Positions 1 through 11,268 of a stretch of 64,000 nt of DNA are shown piece after piece. Both the position numbers and the translations under genes were made by a program. This stretch comes from Candidatus Legionella polyplacis. Lineage in GTDB: Bacteria > Pseudomonadota > Gammaproteobacteria > Legionellales > Legionellaceae. Below the pieces are notes generated by a model that saw only the letters and a list, made by a program, of their open reading frames with translations, was not told the origin of the DNA and did no database searches. Numbering within the stretch: the first letter of the stretch is position 1; each line of letters begins with the position of its first letter. Location: positions 124,001 to 188,000 of the forward strand of contig NZ_CP135136.1 in the NCBI RefSeq assembly GCF_037013735.1. The letters run 5' to 3'.

Positions 1-1374
1 CATGACTATAACCAATCTGCCTTTACCCAAGAAGGTTATTTAATAAATTCAGGACAATTTAATAACTTATCTTCAAAGAAAGCAAATAAAGAAATTATTC
101 GTTTTTTAATAAAACATGGTTATGGAAATACTTCTATTAATTTACGTATTAGAGATTGGAGTATATCCAGACAACGATATTGGGGTACTCCTATCCCAAT
201 GATTCATTGTAATCAATGCGGAATAATTCCAGTTCAAGAAAAACATTTACCAATAATTCTACCTAAAATACATTCTTTCAAACATAAAAAACTATCCTTA
301 TCTAATTTTCCCAATTTTTATAAAATAAAATGTCATAAATGTAAAAAAAATGCTACTAGAGATACAGATACTTTAGATACATTTTTTCAATCTTCCTGGT
401 ATTACGTTAGATTTACCTGTCCCACACAACATAATACAATGACTAATAATGAAACTAACTATTGGATGCCAGTTGATCAATATGTTGGAGGAATTGAACA
501 TGCTGTTATGCATTTATTATACGCTAGATTTTTTTATAAACTCATGAGAGATGAAAAATTAGTACAATATAACGAACCATTTAAAAAATTACTCACTCAA
601 GGAATGGTCATTAAAGATGGACAAAAAATGTCTAAATCATTAGGAAATATCATAAACGTAAATTATTTAATTGATAAATATGGAGCTGATGCAACACGAT
701 TATTTATCATCTTCCTAGCTCCACCAGAACAAAATTTAGAATGGTCTTCTAATAATTCTATAAAAGGAATACATAAATTCCTAACAAAACTTTGGAATTT
801 TTCATATAAAAATAGAAAGTTATATTTGAAATTAAATAATTCCACTGTAAATGATAATTTTCTAAACTTAGAAAAATCTGAATATAAATTAAAAAAATTT
901 TATTCTTCCATATACAAAATTTTAGAAAAAATTAATTTCAGTTATAAAAATCATAAATTTAACACGATTGTATCAAATGCAATGAAACTTTTTAAAAAAA
1001 TAATCAAATTTACTATTGAAACAAAAAAAGATGAATATCTTATTTATATTAGCACAAGTATATTATTAAGGATATTAGCACCAATTGCACCACATATTTG
1101 TCATGTTTTATGGATTAATTTAGGATTTAAAGACATCATAATAGATGCAAAATGGCCGAAAATAGATAAAAACATTATTAATTTTAATGAGAAAAAAATT
1201 TGTATTCAAATAAATGGAAAATTTAAATCTTTTTTAAAGATATCAAAAAACATTTCAAAACAAAAATTATTATCCTTAACTAAACAACATATGAAAAAAT
1301 ATTTAGAAGAAAAAAAAATCACAAATATTATTTATATCGTTGATAAAAAAATAATAAATCTAATTGTGAAATAA
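1..1374 (+). CDS. leuS: Leucyl-tRNA synthetase, 3' part (5' end outside window)
   Basis: Class I aminoacyl-tRNA synthetase that charges tRNA-Leu with leucine in the cytoplasm. The frame is open from base 1, so only the C-terminal ~457 residues are here; LeuRS is usually ~860. The family signature [16 protein letters not shown] lies near bases 151-201, the [19 protein letters not shown] segment near 475-530, and the catalytic KMSKS loop ([11 protein letters not shown]) at 625-639. The end of the catalytic core is followed by the anticodon-binding helical domain and a short lysine-rich C-terminal domain. In many proteobacteria lptE comes next; here holA follows after 196 bases. The product is rich in Lys, Asn and Ile, as are the other genes on this strand. 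Identification is secure. Confidence 0.97.
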   Translation, partial: HDYNQSAFTQEGYLINSGQFNNLSSKKANKEIIRFLIKHGYGNTSINLRIRDWSISRQRYWGTPIPMIHCNQCGIIPVQEKHLPIILPKIHSFKHKKLSLSNFPNFYKIKCHKCKKNATRDTDTLDTFFQSSWYYVRFTCPTQHNTMTNNETNYWMPVDQYVGGIEHAVMHLLYARFFYKLMRDEKLVQYNEPFKKLLTQGMVIKDGQKMSKSLGNIINVNYLIDKYGADATRLFIIFLAPPEQNLEWSSNNSIKGIHKFLTKLWNFSYKNRKLYLKLNNSTVNDNFLNLEKSEYKLKKFYSSIYKILEKINFSYKNHKFNTIVSNAMKLFKKIIKFTIETKKDEYLIYISTSILLRILAPIAPHICHVLWINLGFKDIIIDAKWPKIDKNIINFNEKKICIQINGKFKSFLKISKNISKQKLLSLTKQHMKKYLEEKKITNIIYIVDKKIINLIVK

Positions 1375-1570
1375 TTATATATACTTTTAATACCATTAAT
1401 TATTTTAAATTAAATGTTTTAAAACTTTTAAAATCTTTAAAAGAGATATAACTGATAATTCATTTAAATAAAATAATTCTAATTAATTAAAATTAAAATA
1501 ATTCTTTTTTATTTATTAAAAATTTTATAAATTACTTTTTTACCAAAACAAAATATTTATGTAAAAAATT

Positions 1571-2572
1571 ATGAATAATATAAAAATAACAATTAATTCT
1601 ACAAATAAAATTTTCTTTTTTATTGGAAATGATACCATCTTTTCAAGATACTATAAAAAATATATACAAACACTGTTAATTTCCAATAAACAATATGAAA
1701 TAATTAATATTTTTATAAAAAAAATATCAGAATTAATTAACATTCAAAAAAAAATCTCAATCTATCCATTGTTATGTAAAACTTTTATTTTTAATATTTT
1801 TTTTGACGGAAAAAATCTAAATTTTGAAGAAAAAAAACTCATAAAACAATGTATAAAATCTATCAATCCATGTAATGTACTAGTACTACATTTTCCGTTT
1901 TTAATTATATCACAACTTAAAGAATTTAATAACCTTAATGAAATTAAAATAATTGAAATAAAAAAAATATCTTCAAAAATTATTTACAATTGGATTGTTC
2001 AACAGTTAAATAATAAAAAAATTCAATTTGATATAAAAATACCACATATCATTTGGAAATATTCAAAAAAAAATATATATACTTGCTCAAAAATTTTAAA
2101 ACTTTTTCTTATACCAAAAAAAAACAAATCAATTACATTATTTGAAGCAAAAAAAATTCTAGATTCTCACAATTATAACTCAAATAATTTTATTAAAATT
2201 TTATTAACAAAAAATCCTTACAAAGTAATAAACTTTTTTCAAAATACATATAAAGAAACAAATTTAACTAATATTCTATACTTATTAACTAACGAAATCA
2301 AAAAAATAATCCTATTAAAAAATAGGACTTTTCTTAATAAGAAGAATAGTAATTCAAAAAATTTACAACAATATAACAACTTATATAAATTTTTTCTAAA
2401 AAATATTAATGAAAAACTATTGTTAATATTATTACAACAATGTATAAATATTCATTTAAATATCAATACACAATTTAATTCAAAAAAAATATTTTGGAAT
2501 ATGTTAGAAAATATAACCCTCTCTTTATGCTGTAACAAATTAATAGGAAATAATCTAAATAATGCAAAATAA
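1571..2572 (+). CDS. holA: DNA polymerase III delta subunit
   Basis: Delta subunit of the clamp loader, which opens the beta sliding clamp during replication. At 333 residues it has the usual length. Sequence conservation is low, as expected for this family in AT-rich genomes. The call rests on weak similarity (an N-terminal segment like FFIGNDTIFSRYY, where HolA normally has a 'GdE.ll' element, and a C-terminal helical domain) and strongly on position: leuS-(lptE)-holA-nadD is a conserved proteobacterial order. The ATG at 1571 is the first in frame. The 3' end overlaps nadD by 11 bases, implying translational coupling. The protein is extremely rich in Lys, Asn and Ile. Confidence 0.85.
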   Translation: MNNIKITINSTNKIFFFIGNDTIFSRYYKKYIQTLLISNKQYEIINIFIKKISELINIQKKISIYPLLCKTFIFNIFFDGKNLNFEEKKLIKQCIKSINPCNVLVLHFPFLIISQLKEFNNLNEIKIIEIKKISSKIIYNWIVQQLNNKKIQFDIKIPHIIWKYSKKNIYTCSKILKLFLIPKKNKSITLFEAKKILDSHNYNSNNFIKILLTKNPYKVINFFQNTYKETNLTNILYLLTNEIKKIILLKNRTFLNKKNSNSKNLQQYNNLYKFFLKNINEKLLLILLQQCINIHLNINTQFNSKKIFWNMLENITLSLCCNKLIGNNLNNAK

Positions 2573-3206
2573 TAGTATCGTTATTTATGGAGGCTCATTT
2601 GACCCAATCCATAATGGACACATTAATGTTGCTAATAACGTTCAAAATAATCTAAATTTTAAAAAAATTTTATTTTTACCATGCAAACATTCAAAACTTA
2701 AATATCATAAAAAATTTGCTACAGACAAACAACGTATAGAAATGTTAAAATTAGCTTTTTTCGAAAATAAAAAAAATTTTTCTATTAATTATTATGAATT
2801 AAATAAGACAACACCATCATATACATATGTAACATTAAAATATTTTCGAAACAAGTTTGGAACTCATATTCCTATATCCATAGTGATAGGAACAGACGTA
2901 TTTAATACAATACAATTTTGGTATTCTTGGAAAAAAATATTAAACTTATCAAATTTGATAGTAACAAATAGAGCAGGAATTAATATAAATTATTCAAAAA
3001 CAATAAAAAGACTAATTCAAAAACATAAAATATTTGATTTTAACTTATTACACTACAATACACATGGTTGTATATATTTTTTTAATATACATTCTATCTA
3101 CATATCTTCTAAATTAATAAGAAAATATTTAAATAAAAAAATAATAAAAAAATACATCCCAAAATTAGTAAGAAACTATATATTTAAACATAAAATATAC
3201 CAATAA
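2562..3206 (+). CDS. nadD: Nicotinate-nucleotide adenylyltransferase
   Basis: Transfers AMP from ATP to nicotinate mononucleotide to make deamido-NAD, the committed late step of NAD synthesis. The nucleotidyltransferase signature GGSFDPIHNGHI is at residues ~10-21, with the HxGH histidines present. A C-terminal ISSKLIRKYL element matches the family's ISST.IR motif. Length (214) is normal. It overlaps holA by 11 bases, so the two are probably cotranscribed. Retention of nadD means the cell still finishes NAD from nicotinate mononucleotide. No rsfS follows, although it often does in relatives. Confidence 0.95.
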   Translation: MQNNSIVIYGGSFDPIHNGHINVANNVQNNLNFKKILFLPCKHSKLKYHKKFATDKQRIEMLKLAFFENKKNFSINYYELNKTTPSYTYVTLKYFRNKFGTHIPISIVIGTDVFNTIQFWYSWKKILNLSNLIVTNRAGININYSKTIKRLIQKHKIFDFNLLHYNTHGCIYFFNIHSIYISSKLIRKYLNKKIIKKYIPKLVRNYIFKHKIYQ

Positions 3207-3443
3207 AATATGTTATATTTATATAAAATATATAATTATCAAACTAACAAAAAATAAACAAATTTTTATTTATATATTAACAAAAATAACTTTAATCTCA
3301 ATTAATTTATAAAATAAATCTAAGTAGAAATGTTTATATCTAATATAGAATTGAATAACATCAATTAAGTATTAGACAAATAATAAATGTTATTTTGTTA
3401 TAAATAATCATGAATAATTTAAAATTCAAACAAAAATATTAAA

Positions 3444-4823
3444 ATGTATCAATTAGTAGTAAAATTTGGAGGATCTAGTGTCTCTTCAACTAAAACTTGG
3501 GAAAATATTGCATTAATAATAAAAAATCATATTAAAAATGGAAAACAACCAATTATTGTTTGTTCAGCTATTAAAAATATTTCTAATAAATTAGAAAAAG
3601 CAACAACATTAGCTATAAATGGAAAACATTATCAAAATATAGAAACTGAAATTAAATTTTGTCATACACAATTAACTCATTCTTTAAAATTACCATCAAA
3701 AATTATTGCATTAGACCTAAAAAAATTAAAAAAACTACTTAAAAATATTTCTCTAATTAAAAAAAATTCAGCAAAAATAAAAGCTCAAATCCTAAGTTTA
3801 GGAGAATTTATGATTACACGAATAGGATGTGCTTTTTTAAAAAAAAAAGGAATTAACTGTATATGGTATGATATACGAAAAGCATTAATATCAAGCCCAA
3901 TTCCAGGAAAAAATACAAAAAATTATCTTTCTGCTTACTATAAAATTCAAAAAAATAAAGTACTTAAAAAACAATTTATTAACTCTGGTGCTGAAAGTAT
4001 CATTACTCAAGGGTTTATAGCATCTAACCCAAATGGAGATACAGTATTACTAGGAAGAAATAGCTCAGATATTTCTGCAACACTACTATCTTCTATATTA
4101 AAAGTCAATTATTGCGAAATCTGGAAAGATGTACCAGGAATTTTTACAATCAACCCTAATATATTCCCATACGCAAAATTATTAAAAAATCTAAATTATA
4201 ACGAAACACAAAAAATTATATCTATTGGAAATAATATTTTACATCCTAATTGTATATTTCCAGTTAAAAAATACAATATTCCTATTGTAATTAAAAATAT
4301 TTATAAACCACAACATATAGGAACATATATATCTAAAAAAACCTGCTCAAAAATTCTACCTATTAAATCTATACAAATACAAGATCATATTAATATAATT
4401 AAAATAAATACACAAAAAAATATAAAATCAATATCAAATATTATTTCAACCATTAACTCATATAAATTTAAAATAAAATCACTATTTTATTTAGAGCCTA
4501 ACATAATTCTTTACTTAAAAAATAAATTTAAAAACAACCAAAAAAAATTCTATTTAAACTTTTTTCTTAAAAAAATAAAAAAAATAGAAAAAATTCAACT
4601 AATAAAAGATTGTAGCATCATTACTATAATTGGTAATAATATCAACTATTTATTTTACCAAATAAATTCCATAATTATGAATATATTTAATTCTAAAAAA
4701 ATAAAAATCATCTCTTTAAACTCTGAAAAAATATACTTCAATTTCGTAATTAAAAAAAAACTAAACAGTAAACATTTATATAAAATCTTACATAATAAGC
4801 TTATAGAAAACATAAAGATTTAA
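3444..4823 (+). CDS. lysC: Aspartate kinase (LysC, or kinase half of LysAC)
   Basis: Phosphorylates aspartate, the first step toward diaminopimelate, lysine, threonine and methionine. Visible motifs are KFGGSSVSS at residues 7-15, the SLGEFMITRIG segment near 115, ITQGFIASNPNGDTVLLGR near 190-210 and the WKDVPGIFTINP aspartate-binding stretch near 230. Two divergent ACT-type regulatory regions follow (IIGNN near 395-400). At 459 residues it fits E. coli LysC (449) or the kinase half of LysA-LysC fusions. The N terminus is unlike the ~405-residue KYGGTSVGS type of many Betaproteobacteria. No decarboxylase domain follows. Together with dapF it can feed meso-DAP into peptidoglycan. The ATG at 3444 is preceded by 237 bases without a gene. 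Confidence 0.9.
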   Translation: MYQLVVKFGGSSVSSTKTWENIALIIKNHIKNGKQPIIVCSAIKNISNKLEKATTLAINGKHYQNIETEIKFCHTQLTHSLKLPSKIIALDLKKLKKLLKNISLIKKNSAKIKAQILSLGEFMITRIGCAFLKKKGINCIWYDIRKALISSPIPGKNTKNYLSAYYKIQKNKVLKKQFINSGAESIITQGFIASNPNGDTVLLGRNSSDISATLLSSILKVNYCEIWKDVPGIFTINPNIFPYAKLLKNLNYNETQKIISIGNNILHPNCIFPVKKYNIPIVIKNIYKPQHIGTYISKKTCSKILPIKSIQIQDHINIIKINTQKNIKSISNIISTINSYKFKIKSLFYLEPNIILYLKNKFKNNQKKFYLNFFLKKIKKIEKIQLIKDCSIITIIGNNINYLFYQINSIIMNIFNSKKIKIISLNSEKIYFNFVIKKKLNSKHLYKILHNKLIENIKI

Positions 4824-4973
4824 AATAAACTTAGTATAAAACTGCATCATGTAACTAATATTTAATAAAAATCTACTAAATACAATAAAATATTAACTAA
4901 TAAATTTTTAATTCCTGTATTTAAAAAATTAAATTTTTAACTATTAAATTAATTTCAATTAAATTTAACTTAT

Positions 4974-7900
4974 ATGAAAACAAAAGATCAAATCTATAGA
5001 GTAGAAGCTACTAATACATCCTACTCTTATATAGTTCAAGCACCAGCAGGATCTGGTAAAACAGAATTATTAATACAACGTTATTTAAAACTCTTATCAG
5101 TTACAAAAAAACCAGAATATATATTGATAATAACATTTACCAAAAAATCAGCTAACGAAATACGAAACCGTATTATAAATATAATGCAATATATTATTAA
5201 AAATAAAAATTTTATCAAAAACAATGTGTGTGATACATATCAAAAAAACACTATTTCTTATGCAAAAAAAGCATTAAAACTAAATAAAAATAAAAATATT
5301 CTATATCAATTGCATAAACTACGTGTACTTACAATAGATGCATTATGCCTTGATTTATACAAAATTTTTCCTAAAAAAAATACGCAAATTATGCAATTTT
5401 ATATTACAGATAAACCTCAATATTTATATGAAATAGCAGTTAAAAATTTTTTTTATAAAATAACAAAACACATTAATTTAAAAAAATATCTGAAACTAAT
5501 ATTACAGCACGTAAATAATAACCAAAAAAAACTATTTACACTCCTAATCAACCTATTATCTAACAGAGAACAATGGATATCATTTTTATTTAAAAAACAA
5601 CATGTTAATAAAACATATTATGAAAAAATACTATCCTATATTGAAAAACAAGAAATTTCTAATTTAAAAAACAGCATATCAACAACATATTGGAAAAAAA
5701 TTTTTTCCTTTACAACAAAAATTATAAAATCTAATAAAAAAAATTTACCAAAATTACAAACGTTAAAAAAATGGAGTCACTATACTAAAATAAATCAACA
5801 CATAGCAAAAAGTTTATCTTTTTTATTGATCAACTCTAAAAATCAACTAAGAAAAAAAATTAACCATCATGTAGGATTTAAAAAAAATAATTATAATAAT
5901 GAAACATATAATTTTTTAAAAAATGAAAATAAAAACATCTTAAACATGCTACAAAAACTTCCAGAATTTTGCAAGATTCTTATTAAAATTAAAAATTTAC
6001 CATCTATACATTATCCAAAAAAACAATGGAAAATTCTTCAATCATTATGCATCTTGTTACCAAACCTAATTGCACATTTACATACAGTTTTTTATCAAAA
6101 TAATACAGTAGACTTTTCATACATTTCTCAAGAAATATTATCAGCATTTAAAAATAAAAATCAACTTCATGATCTATCAAATTATATTAAAAATAATATA
6201 CATCATTTATTAATCGATGAATTCCAAGATACTTCAATACAACAATATAAATTATTTAAAAAAATAATTAAACACTGGGAAACCAACATAAAAACAAATA
6301 AAAAAACTATATTTTTGGTTGGAGATCCAATGCAATCAATTTATCGATTTCGACAAGCAGAGGTAGGACTATTTGAAAAAATTAAAAAAGAAGGAATTGC
6401 ACATATAAAAGTAAAATCATTACAATTAAAATATAATTTTCGATCCACAATTAATTTAACTAATTGGATTAACAAATATTGTACTAATATTTTCCCAATA
6501 TCAAACAATAACAAATATGGTGCGGTTAAATTTTATCCATCAATAAGTACTAATCATAATAAAAAAAGCAATATCTATTCCCAATTATACAACAACTTCA
6601 TTGAAGAATCCGAAGCAATTGCTAACTTAATAAAACAAGAGATCAAAAAAAATCCTAAAGATAAAATTGCTATACTGATCCGATCTAGATCTCAATTGCC
6701 TCAAATTATTCATTCATTAAAAAAAAATAATATTCTATTTCAAGGAACTGAAATCAATCCTATACTAAAATTACCTCACATACAAGACATATGGATATTA
6801 ACTCAAGTTCTATTATTACCAGGAAATCGATTAACATGGTTAGCTTTACTAAGGAGTCAATTTTGTGGATTATCTATATCTGATATATATCAAATCGCTA
6901 ATTTTTCACAAAAAAAATCTATTTACCAAATACTGTTAAACATAGATAAAATTCCAAAAATTAGTAATGAAGGAAAATATCGTATAAAATTTATTTTCAA
7001 ACAAATCCATGATGCTCTAAACCAAAGATATCAACAACCATTAGTGCATTGGATAATAAATGTGCTCAAAAAACTTCATATAAAACATATTCTTACACAA
7101 GAGGAACAAGAAGATTTAGAAAAATTCTGGGAATTAATCGAACAATTTAATATTGAAGGAAAATTTATTAATTTAAATACAATAGAAAAAGAACTGAAAA
7201 AATTATATTCTCATAAACATACTACATCACAAATAGAAATAATGACTATACATAAAGCAAAAGGATTGGAATTTGACTCAATCATATTACCTTACTTAAG
7301 TTATACAACAAAAAAAAATATAAACCCATTATTTCGTTATTTAGAAATTTCAGAAAAAAATTTTTCTAAATCACCGTTAATATATCCTATAGAAAATATT
7401 TATAATAAAACACATATATCATTATATGATTATATTAAAAACATAGATAATAAAAAAAACTTCTACGAACTGCAACGTCTTTTATATGTAGCATTAACAC
7501 GCGCTAAAAAAAATATATACCTATTTGACCATAAAAAAAAAGAATCACAATTTTCTTTTCGTTCACTATTAAAAGAACAAAAATTTATATTAAATGAACA
7601 AAATTCAAAAATAAATATTGAAACTCAAAAAATAATCCAATCCTCATTATACAAACTACCTCAAAAATATTATATCAATCCCTTATCTATTAATAAAAAA
7701 CATATTCCATATAAACCAAATAAAATAAAAATCTATATTAAATATTCCATCAATAAAAAAGAAATAGGAACAATATTACATGAATTATTAGAATGGATTT
7801 GCAATAATCACCCGAATACAATAAAACAACTACCATGGCATAACATTAAAAAACAACTGAAAATTTTAGGACTAGATTTAACTGAACAAAAAATAATTTA

Positions 7901-8246
7901 TAAACAAATACTACTAATAATACAAAAATCATTTAATAACCCTATTGCAAAATGGATATTTAAATCTCACTACAAAGAAAAAAATGAATATAAAATACTA
8001 GTTAAAATAAATAAAAAAATTTCAACAAAAATTATTGATAGGATATTTATTTATCAAAACAAATTTTGGATTATTGATTATAAAACAGGAAATCTCAATA
8101 ATAAAAAACATCATATAAAACAAATTAATCATTATGCTAAATTAATAATGAACAATTATAAATATCCAATTTATTGTGGAATTTTTTATCTAAATAAAAA
8201 TTTATTAATTTATTGGAAATATAAGACAATAAATAATTTACTTTAA
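4974..8246 (+). CDS. addA: AddA-type UvrD-family helicase/nuclease
   Basis: Large subunit of an AddAB-type double-strand-break resection enzyme: a superfamily 1A helicase with a C-terminal RecB-like nuclease. Walker A is QAPAGSGKT at residues 22-30, followed by ITFTKKSANEIRNRI (motif Ia). Walker B is LLIDEFQDTS near 415, then VGDPMQSIYRFRQAE (motif III) and LQLKYNFRST (motif IV). Late motifs are MTIHKAKGLEFDSIILP near 760 and LLYVALTRAKKNIYL (motif VI). The nuclease core IIDRIF...WIIDYKTG lies near 1020-1040. All catalytic motifs look intact, so the gene is probably functional. Length (1090) is normal. The usual partner addB, commonly adjacent, is not within the window. RecB is an alternative name, but the N terminus is AddA-like. 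Confidence 0.9.
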   Translation: MKTKDQIYRVEATNTSYSYIVQAPAGSGKTELLIQRYLKLLSVTKKPEYILIITFTKKSANEIRNRIINIMQYIIKNKNFIKNNVCDTYQKNTISYAKKALKLNKNKNILYQLHKLRVLTIDALCLDLYKIFPKKNTQIMQFYITDKPQYLYEIAVKNFFYKITKHINLKKYLKLILQHVNNNQKKLFTLLINLLSNREQWISFLFKKQHVNKTYYEKILSYIEKQEISNLKNSISTTYWKKIFSFTTKIIKSNKKNLPKLQTLKKWSHYTKINQHIAKSLSFLLINSKNQLRKKINHHVGFKKNNYNNETYNFLKNENKNILNMLQKLPEFCKILIKIKNLPSIHYPKKQWKILQSLCILLPNLIAHLHTVFYQNNTVDFSYISQEILSAFKNKNQLHDLSNYIKNNIHHLLIDEFQDTSIQQYKLFKKIIKHWETNIKTNKKTIFLVGDPMQSIYRFRQAEVGLFEKIKKEGIAHIKVKSLQLKYNFRSTINLTNWINKYCTNIFPISNNNKYGAVKFYPSISTNHNKKSNIYSQLYNNFIEESEAIANLIKQEIKKNPKDKIAILIRSRSQLPQIIHSLKKNNILFQGTEINPILKLPHIQDIWILTQVLLLPGNRLTWLALLRSQFCGLSISDIYQIANFSQKKSIYQILLNIDKIPKISNEGKYRIKFIFKQIHDALNQRYQQPLVHWIINVLKKLHIKHILTQEEQEDLEKFWELIEQFNIEGKFINLNTIEKELKKLYSHKHTTSQIEIMTIHKAKGLEFDSIILPYLSYTTKKNINPLFRYLEISEKNFSKSPLIYPIENIYNKTHISLYDYIKNIDNKKNFYELQRLLYVALTRAKKNIYLFDHKKKESQFSFRSLLKEQKFILNEQNSKINIETQKIIQSSLYKLPQKYYINPLSINKKHIPYKPNKIKIYIKYSINKKEIGTILHELLEWICNNHPNTIKQLPWHNIKKQLKILGLDLTEQKIIYKQILLIIQKSFNNPIAKWIFKSHYKEKNEYKILVKINKKISTKIIDRIFIYQNKFWIIDYKTGNLNNKKHHIKQINHYAKLIMNNYKYPIYCGIFYLNKNLLIYWKYKTINNLL

Positions 8247-8504
8247 TATTAGATTATTAAATAATTAAAAATTAATTTAAAAAAAATTATATATATACTT
8301 ATAAAATATATTTTTTAAAATAAAAATCCTTTCAGAAAAAACTTAGTAATATCTATAAATATAAAATCTTAATAACATTTACTAGATCAACAACAAATGA
8401 AAATTATTATTTTTATTTAATCAAAAAATTTATTAATTGAAATATATTCCTCCAAATAATATTATATAAAATATCTTATATATTAACTGCTTAAAATCGA
8501 ATTT

Positions 8505-8578
8505 ATCCCGGTAGCGTAATTGGATAACGCAACCCACTCCTAACGGGTAGATTAGAGGTTCAAATCCTCTCCGGGGTA
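8505..8578 (+). tRNA. tRNA-Arg(CCT)
   Basis: A complete 74-base cloverleaf decoding AGG. The acceptor is ATCCCGG/CCGGGGT (one T-G pair) with discriminator A, the D stem is GCGT/ACGC, and the anticodon loop is CTCCTAA. The T arm is AGAGG-TTCAAAT-CCTCT. The lowest anticodon-stem pair (31-39) is an A-C mismatch. CCA is not encoded. It sits alone between addA and the convergent purA. Confidence 0.95.
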
Positions 8579-8728
8579 TATAAAAAACCCTTACAATAAA
8601 AAAAATTGTATTTGAACAAAATCTGAAAACCGTTTTATAAACGCTATAAATATTACATTTAATATACAAATCATTTTTTTATTATATTTAATAAATATAA
8701 AGATCTTTTATTTTTAAAACTTTATTTA

Positions 8729-10042
<1,314 letters not shown>

Positions 10043-10045
10043 TTA

Positions 10046-10243
10046 CTACTCAAATAATTGATGCACTATAGTTAATAAAAATACTCCAATTAACATACTA
10101 ATAAATCCAACCATTTTTAATGTCTTTTCCTCTTGATTAATAATTTTTTGCAATAATTTTTTCCATTTTTCAGAAAATATAAACAACATTAAACCTTCTA
10201 AAACAAATACTAATGCAAGAGATGAAAAAAAAATATCAATCAT
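10046..10243 (-). CDS. DUF2065 small membrane protein (YjeT-like)
   Basis: A 65-residue membrane protein of unknown function, matching the DUF2065/YjeT family by size, topology and position between hflC and purA. Two hydrophobic helices (about residues 5-22 and 45-62) flank a basic cytoplasmic loop rich in lysine. The start is chosen as ATG at 10243: a GAGGA Shine-Dalgarno at 10256-10260 sits 12 bases upstream, whereas the in-frame TTG at 10255 directly touches it. It is probably cotranscribed with hflKC and purA. Its survival in such a small genome hints at a role linked to HflKC or the membrane, but that is inference. Confidence 0.85.
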   Translation of the reverse strand: MIDIFFSSLALVFVLEGLMLFIFSEKWKKLLQKIINQEEKTLKMVGFISMLIGVFLLTIVHQLFE

Positions 10244-10353
10244 TATAAAAATCAATCCTCCACTTTATTCTAAAAAACTAATTTTTATTAATTTATAATT
10301 AAATCGTTTATCACTTCTTTTATAAAAAATATAAATAATATTTTACATAACAT

Positions 10354-11268
10354 TTAATTTTTATTAAAATTCTTTACATATAAAGAAGGATCAACAAAAT
10401 ATTTAAAAAATTTACTTTTCCCATCTAAAACAAATAAATCTTTGCTACTATAAAAAATATTCTCATATGTTTTGTAATATTGATACAAAGAAAAAAAATC
10501 TAAATTTTTCTTAAATGCTTGTAAATAAATTTTAAAAGCTCTATTTTTTCCATGTGATCTAATAATCTGAGCTTCACTTCTTGCCTTAGCAAGAAGAACA
10601 ATAACTTTTGCATCTGCAGAAGCCAAAATTTCTTCTGCAATAGAATTTCCATCTGCTCTATGACGATTAGCAATTTTTTTCATATTAGCGCGCATTAATT
10701 GATAAATAGCATTACTAGTATTATCAGGAAATTCTATTCCTTTTATTCTTACATCTATAATTTCAATACCCAAATCAACTGCTTGTTTTGTTGCCCTTGT
10801 TCTTAAAATTTCATTAATGTCATCTCTTTCTTCCGAAACTACCTCAGAAATTACACGCTTTCCAAATTCAGCTCTTATAGATGTATTTAACTGCTGAGAT
10901 AACAAAGAATTTGTTTTCAACTCATCTCCACCAGTATATACAAAATATCTACCTAAATCAATAATCTTCCATTTAACATAATACCCAACAATCACATCTT
11001 TTTTTTCTTTTGTTACAATTCTAGATGATTTTATATCTAAAGTTTTTAATCTTGTATCAAATACATAAACATTGTCAATAAACGGAATCTTCATATGTAA
11101 ACCTGGAGAATATATTCTTACTTTTTGGTTATTACTATTCAAAACTAATCGACCTAAACGTAACAAAATACCATTATTTCCTTCTTTAATTATAAAAAAG
11201 CCAAATAATAAAAATATTATTACTAATAACAATAAAACAACACTAAAAAATGTTTTAATTATTTTCAT
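10354..11268 (-). CDS. hflC: HflC, band-7/SPFH membrane protease modulator
   Basis: Partner of HflK in the inner-membrane HflKC complex that surrounds and modulates the FtsH protease. One N-terminal transmembrane helix (residues ~5-26) is followed by an SPFH domain (ILLRLGRLV, PGLHMKIPFIDNVYVFDTRL) and a long helical region (MRANMKKIANRHRADGNSIAEE, then ADAKVIVLLAKARSEAQIIRSHG). The ATG at 11268 has a GGA seven bases upstream; an in-frame ATG at 11277 is also possible. Either start lies inside the end of hflK, so translation is likely coupled. Length (304) is close to the family's. FtsH itself is not in the window. Confidence 0.95.
   Translation of the reverse strand: MKIIKTFFSVVLLLLVIIFLLFGFFIIKEGNNGILLRLGRLVLNSNNQKVRIYSPGLHMKIPFIDNVYVFDTRLKTLDIKSSRIVTKEKKDVIVGYYVKWKIIDLGRYFVYTGGDELKTNSLLSQQLNTSIRAEFGKRVISEVVSEERDDINEILRTRATKQAVDLGIEIIDVRIKGIEFPDNTSNAIYQLMRANMKKIANRHRADGNSIAEEILASADAKVIVLLAKARSEAQIIRSHGKNRAFKIYLQAFKKNLDFFSLYQYYKTYENIFYSSKDLFVLDGKSKFFKYFVDPSLYVKNFNKN

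Noticed and set aside
8433-8669. 78-residue frame on the - strand across tRNA-Arg
   Set aside because: It is the antisense of a complete tRNA gene; its middle is translated tRNA sequence.
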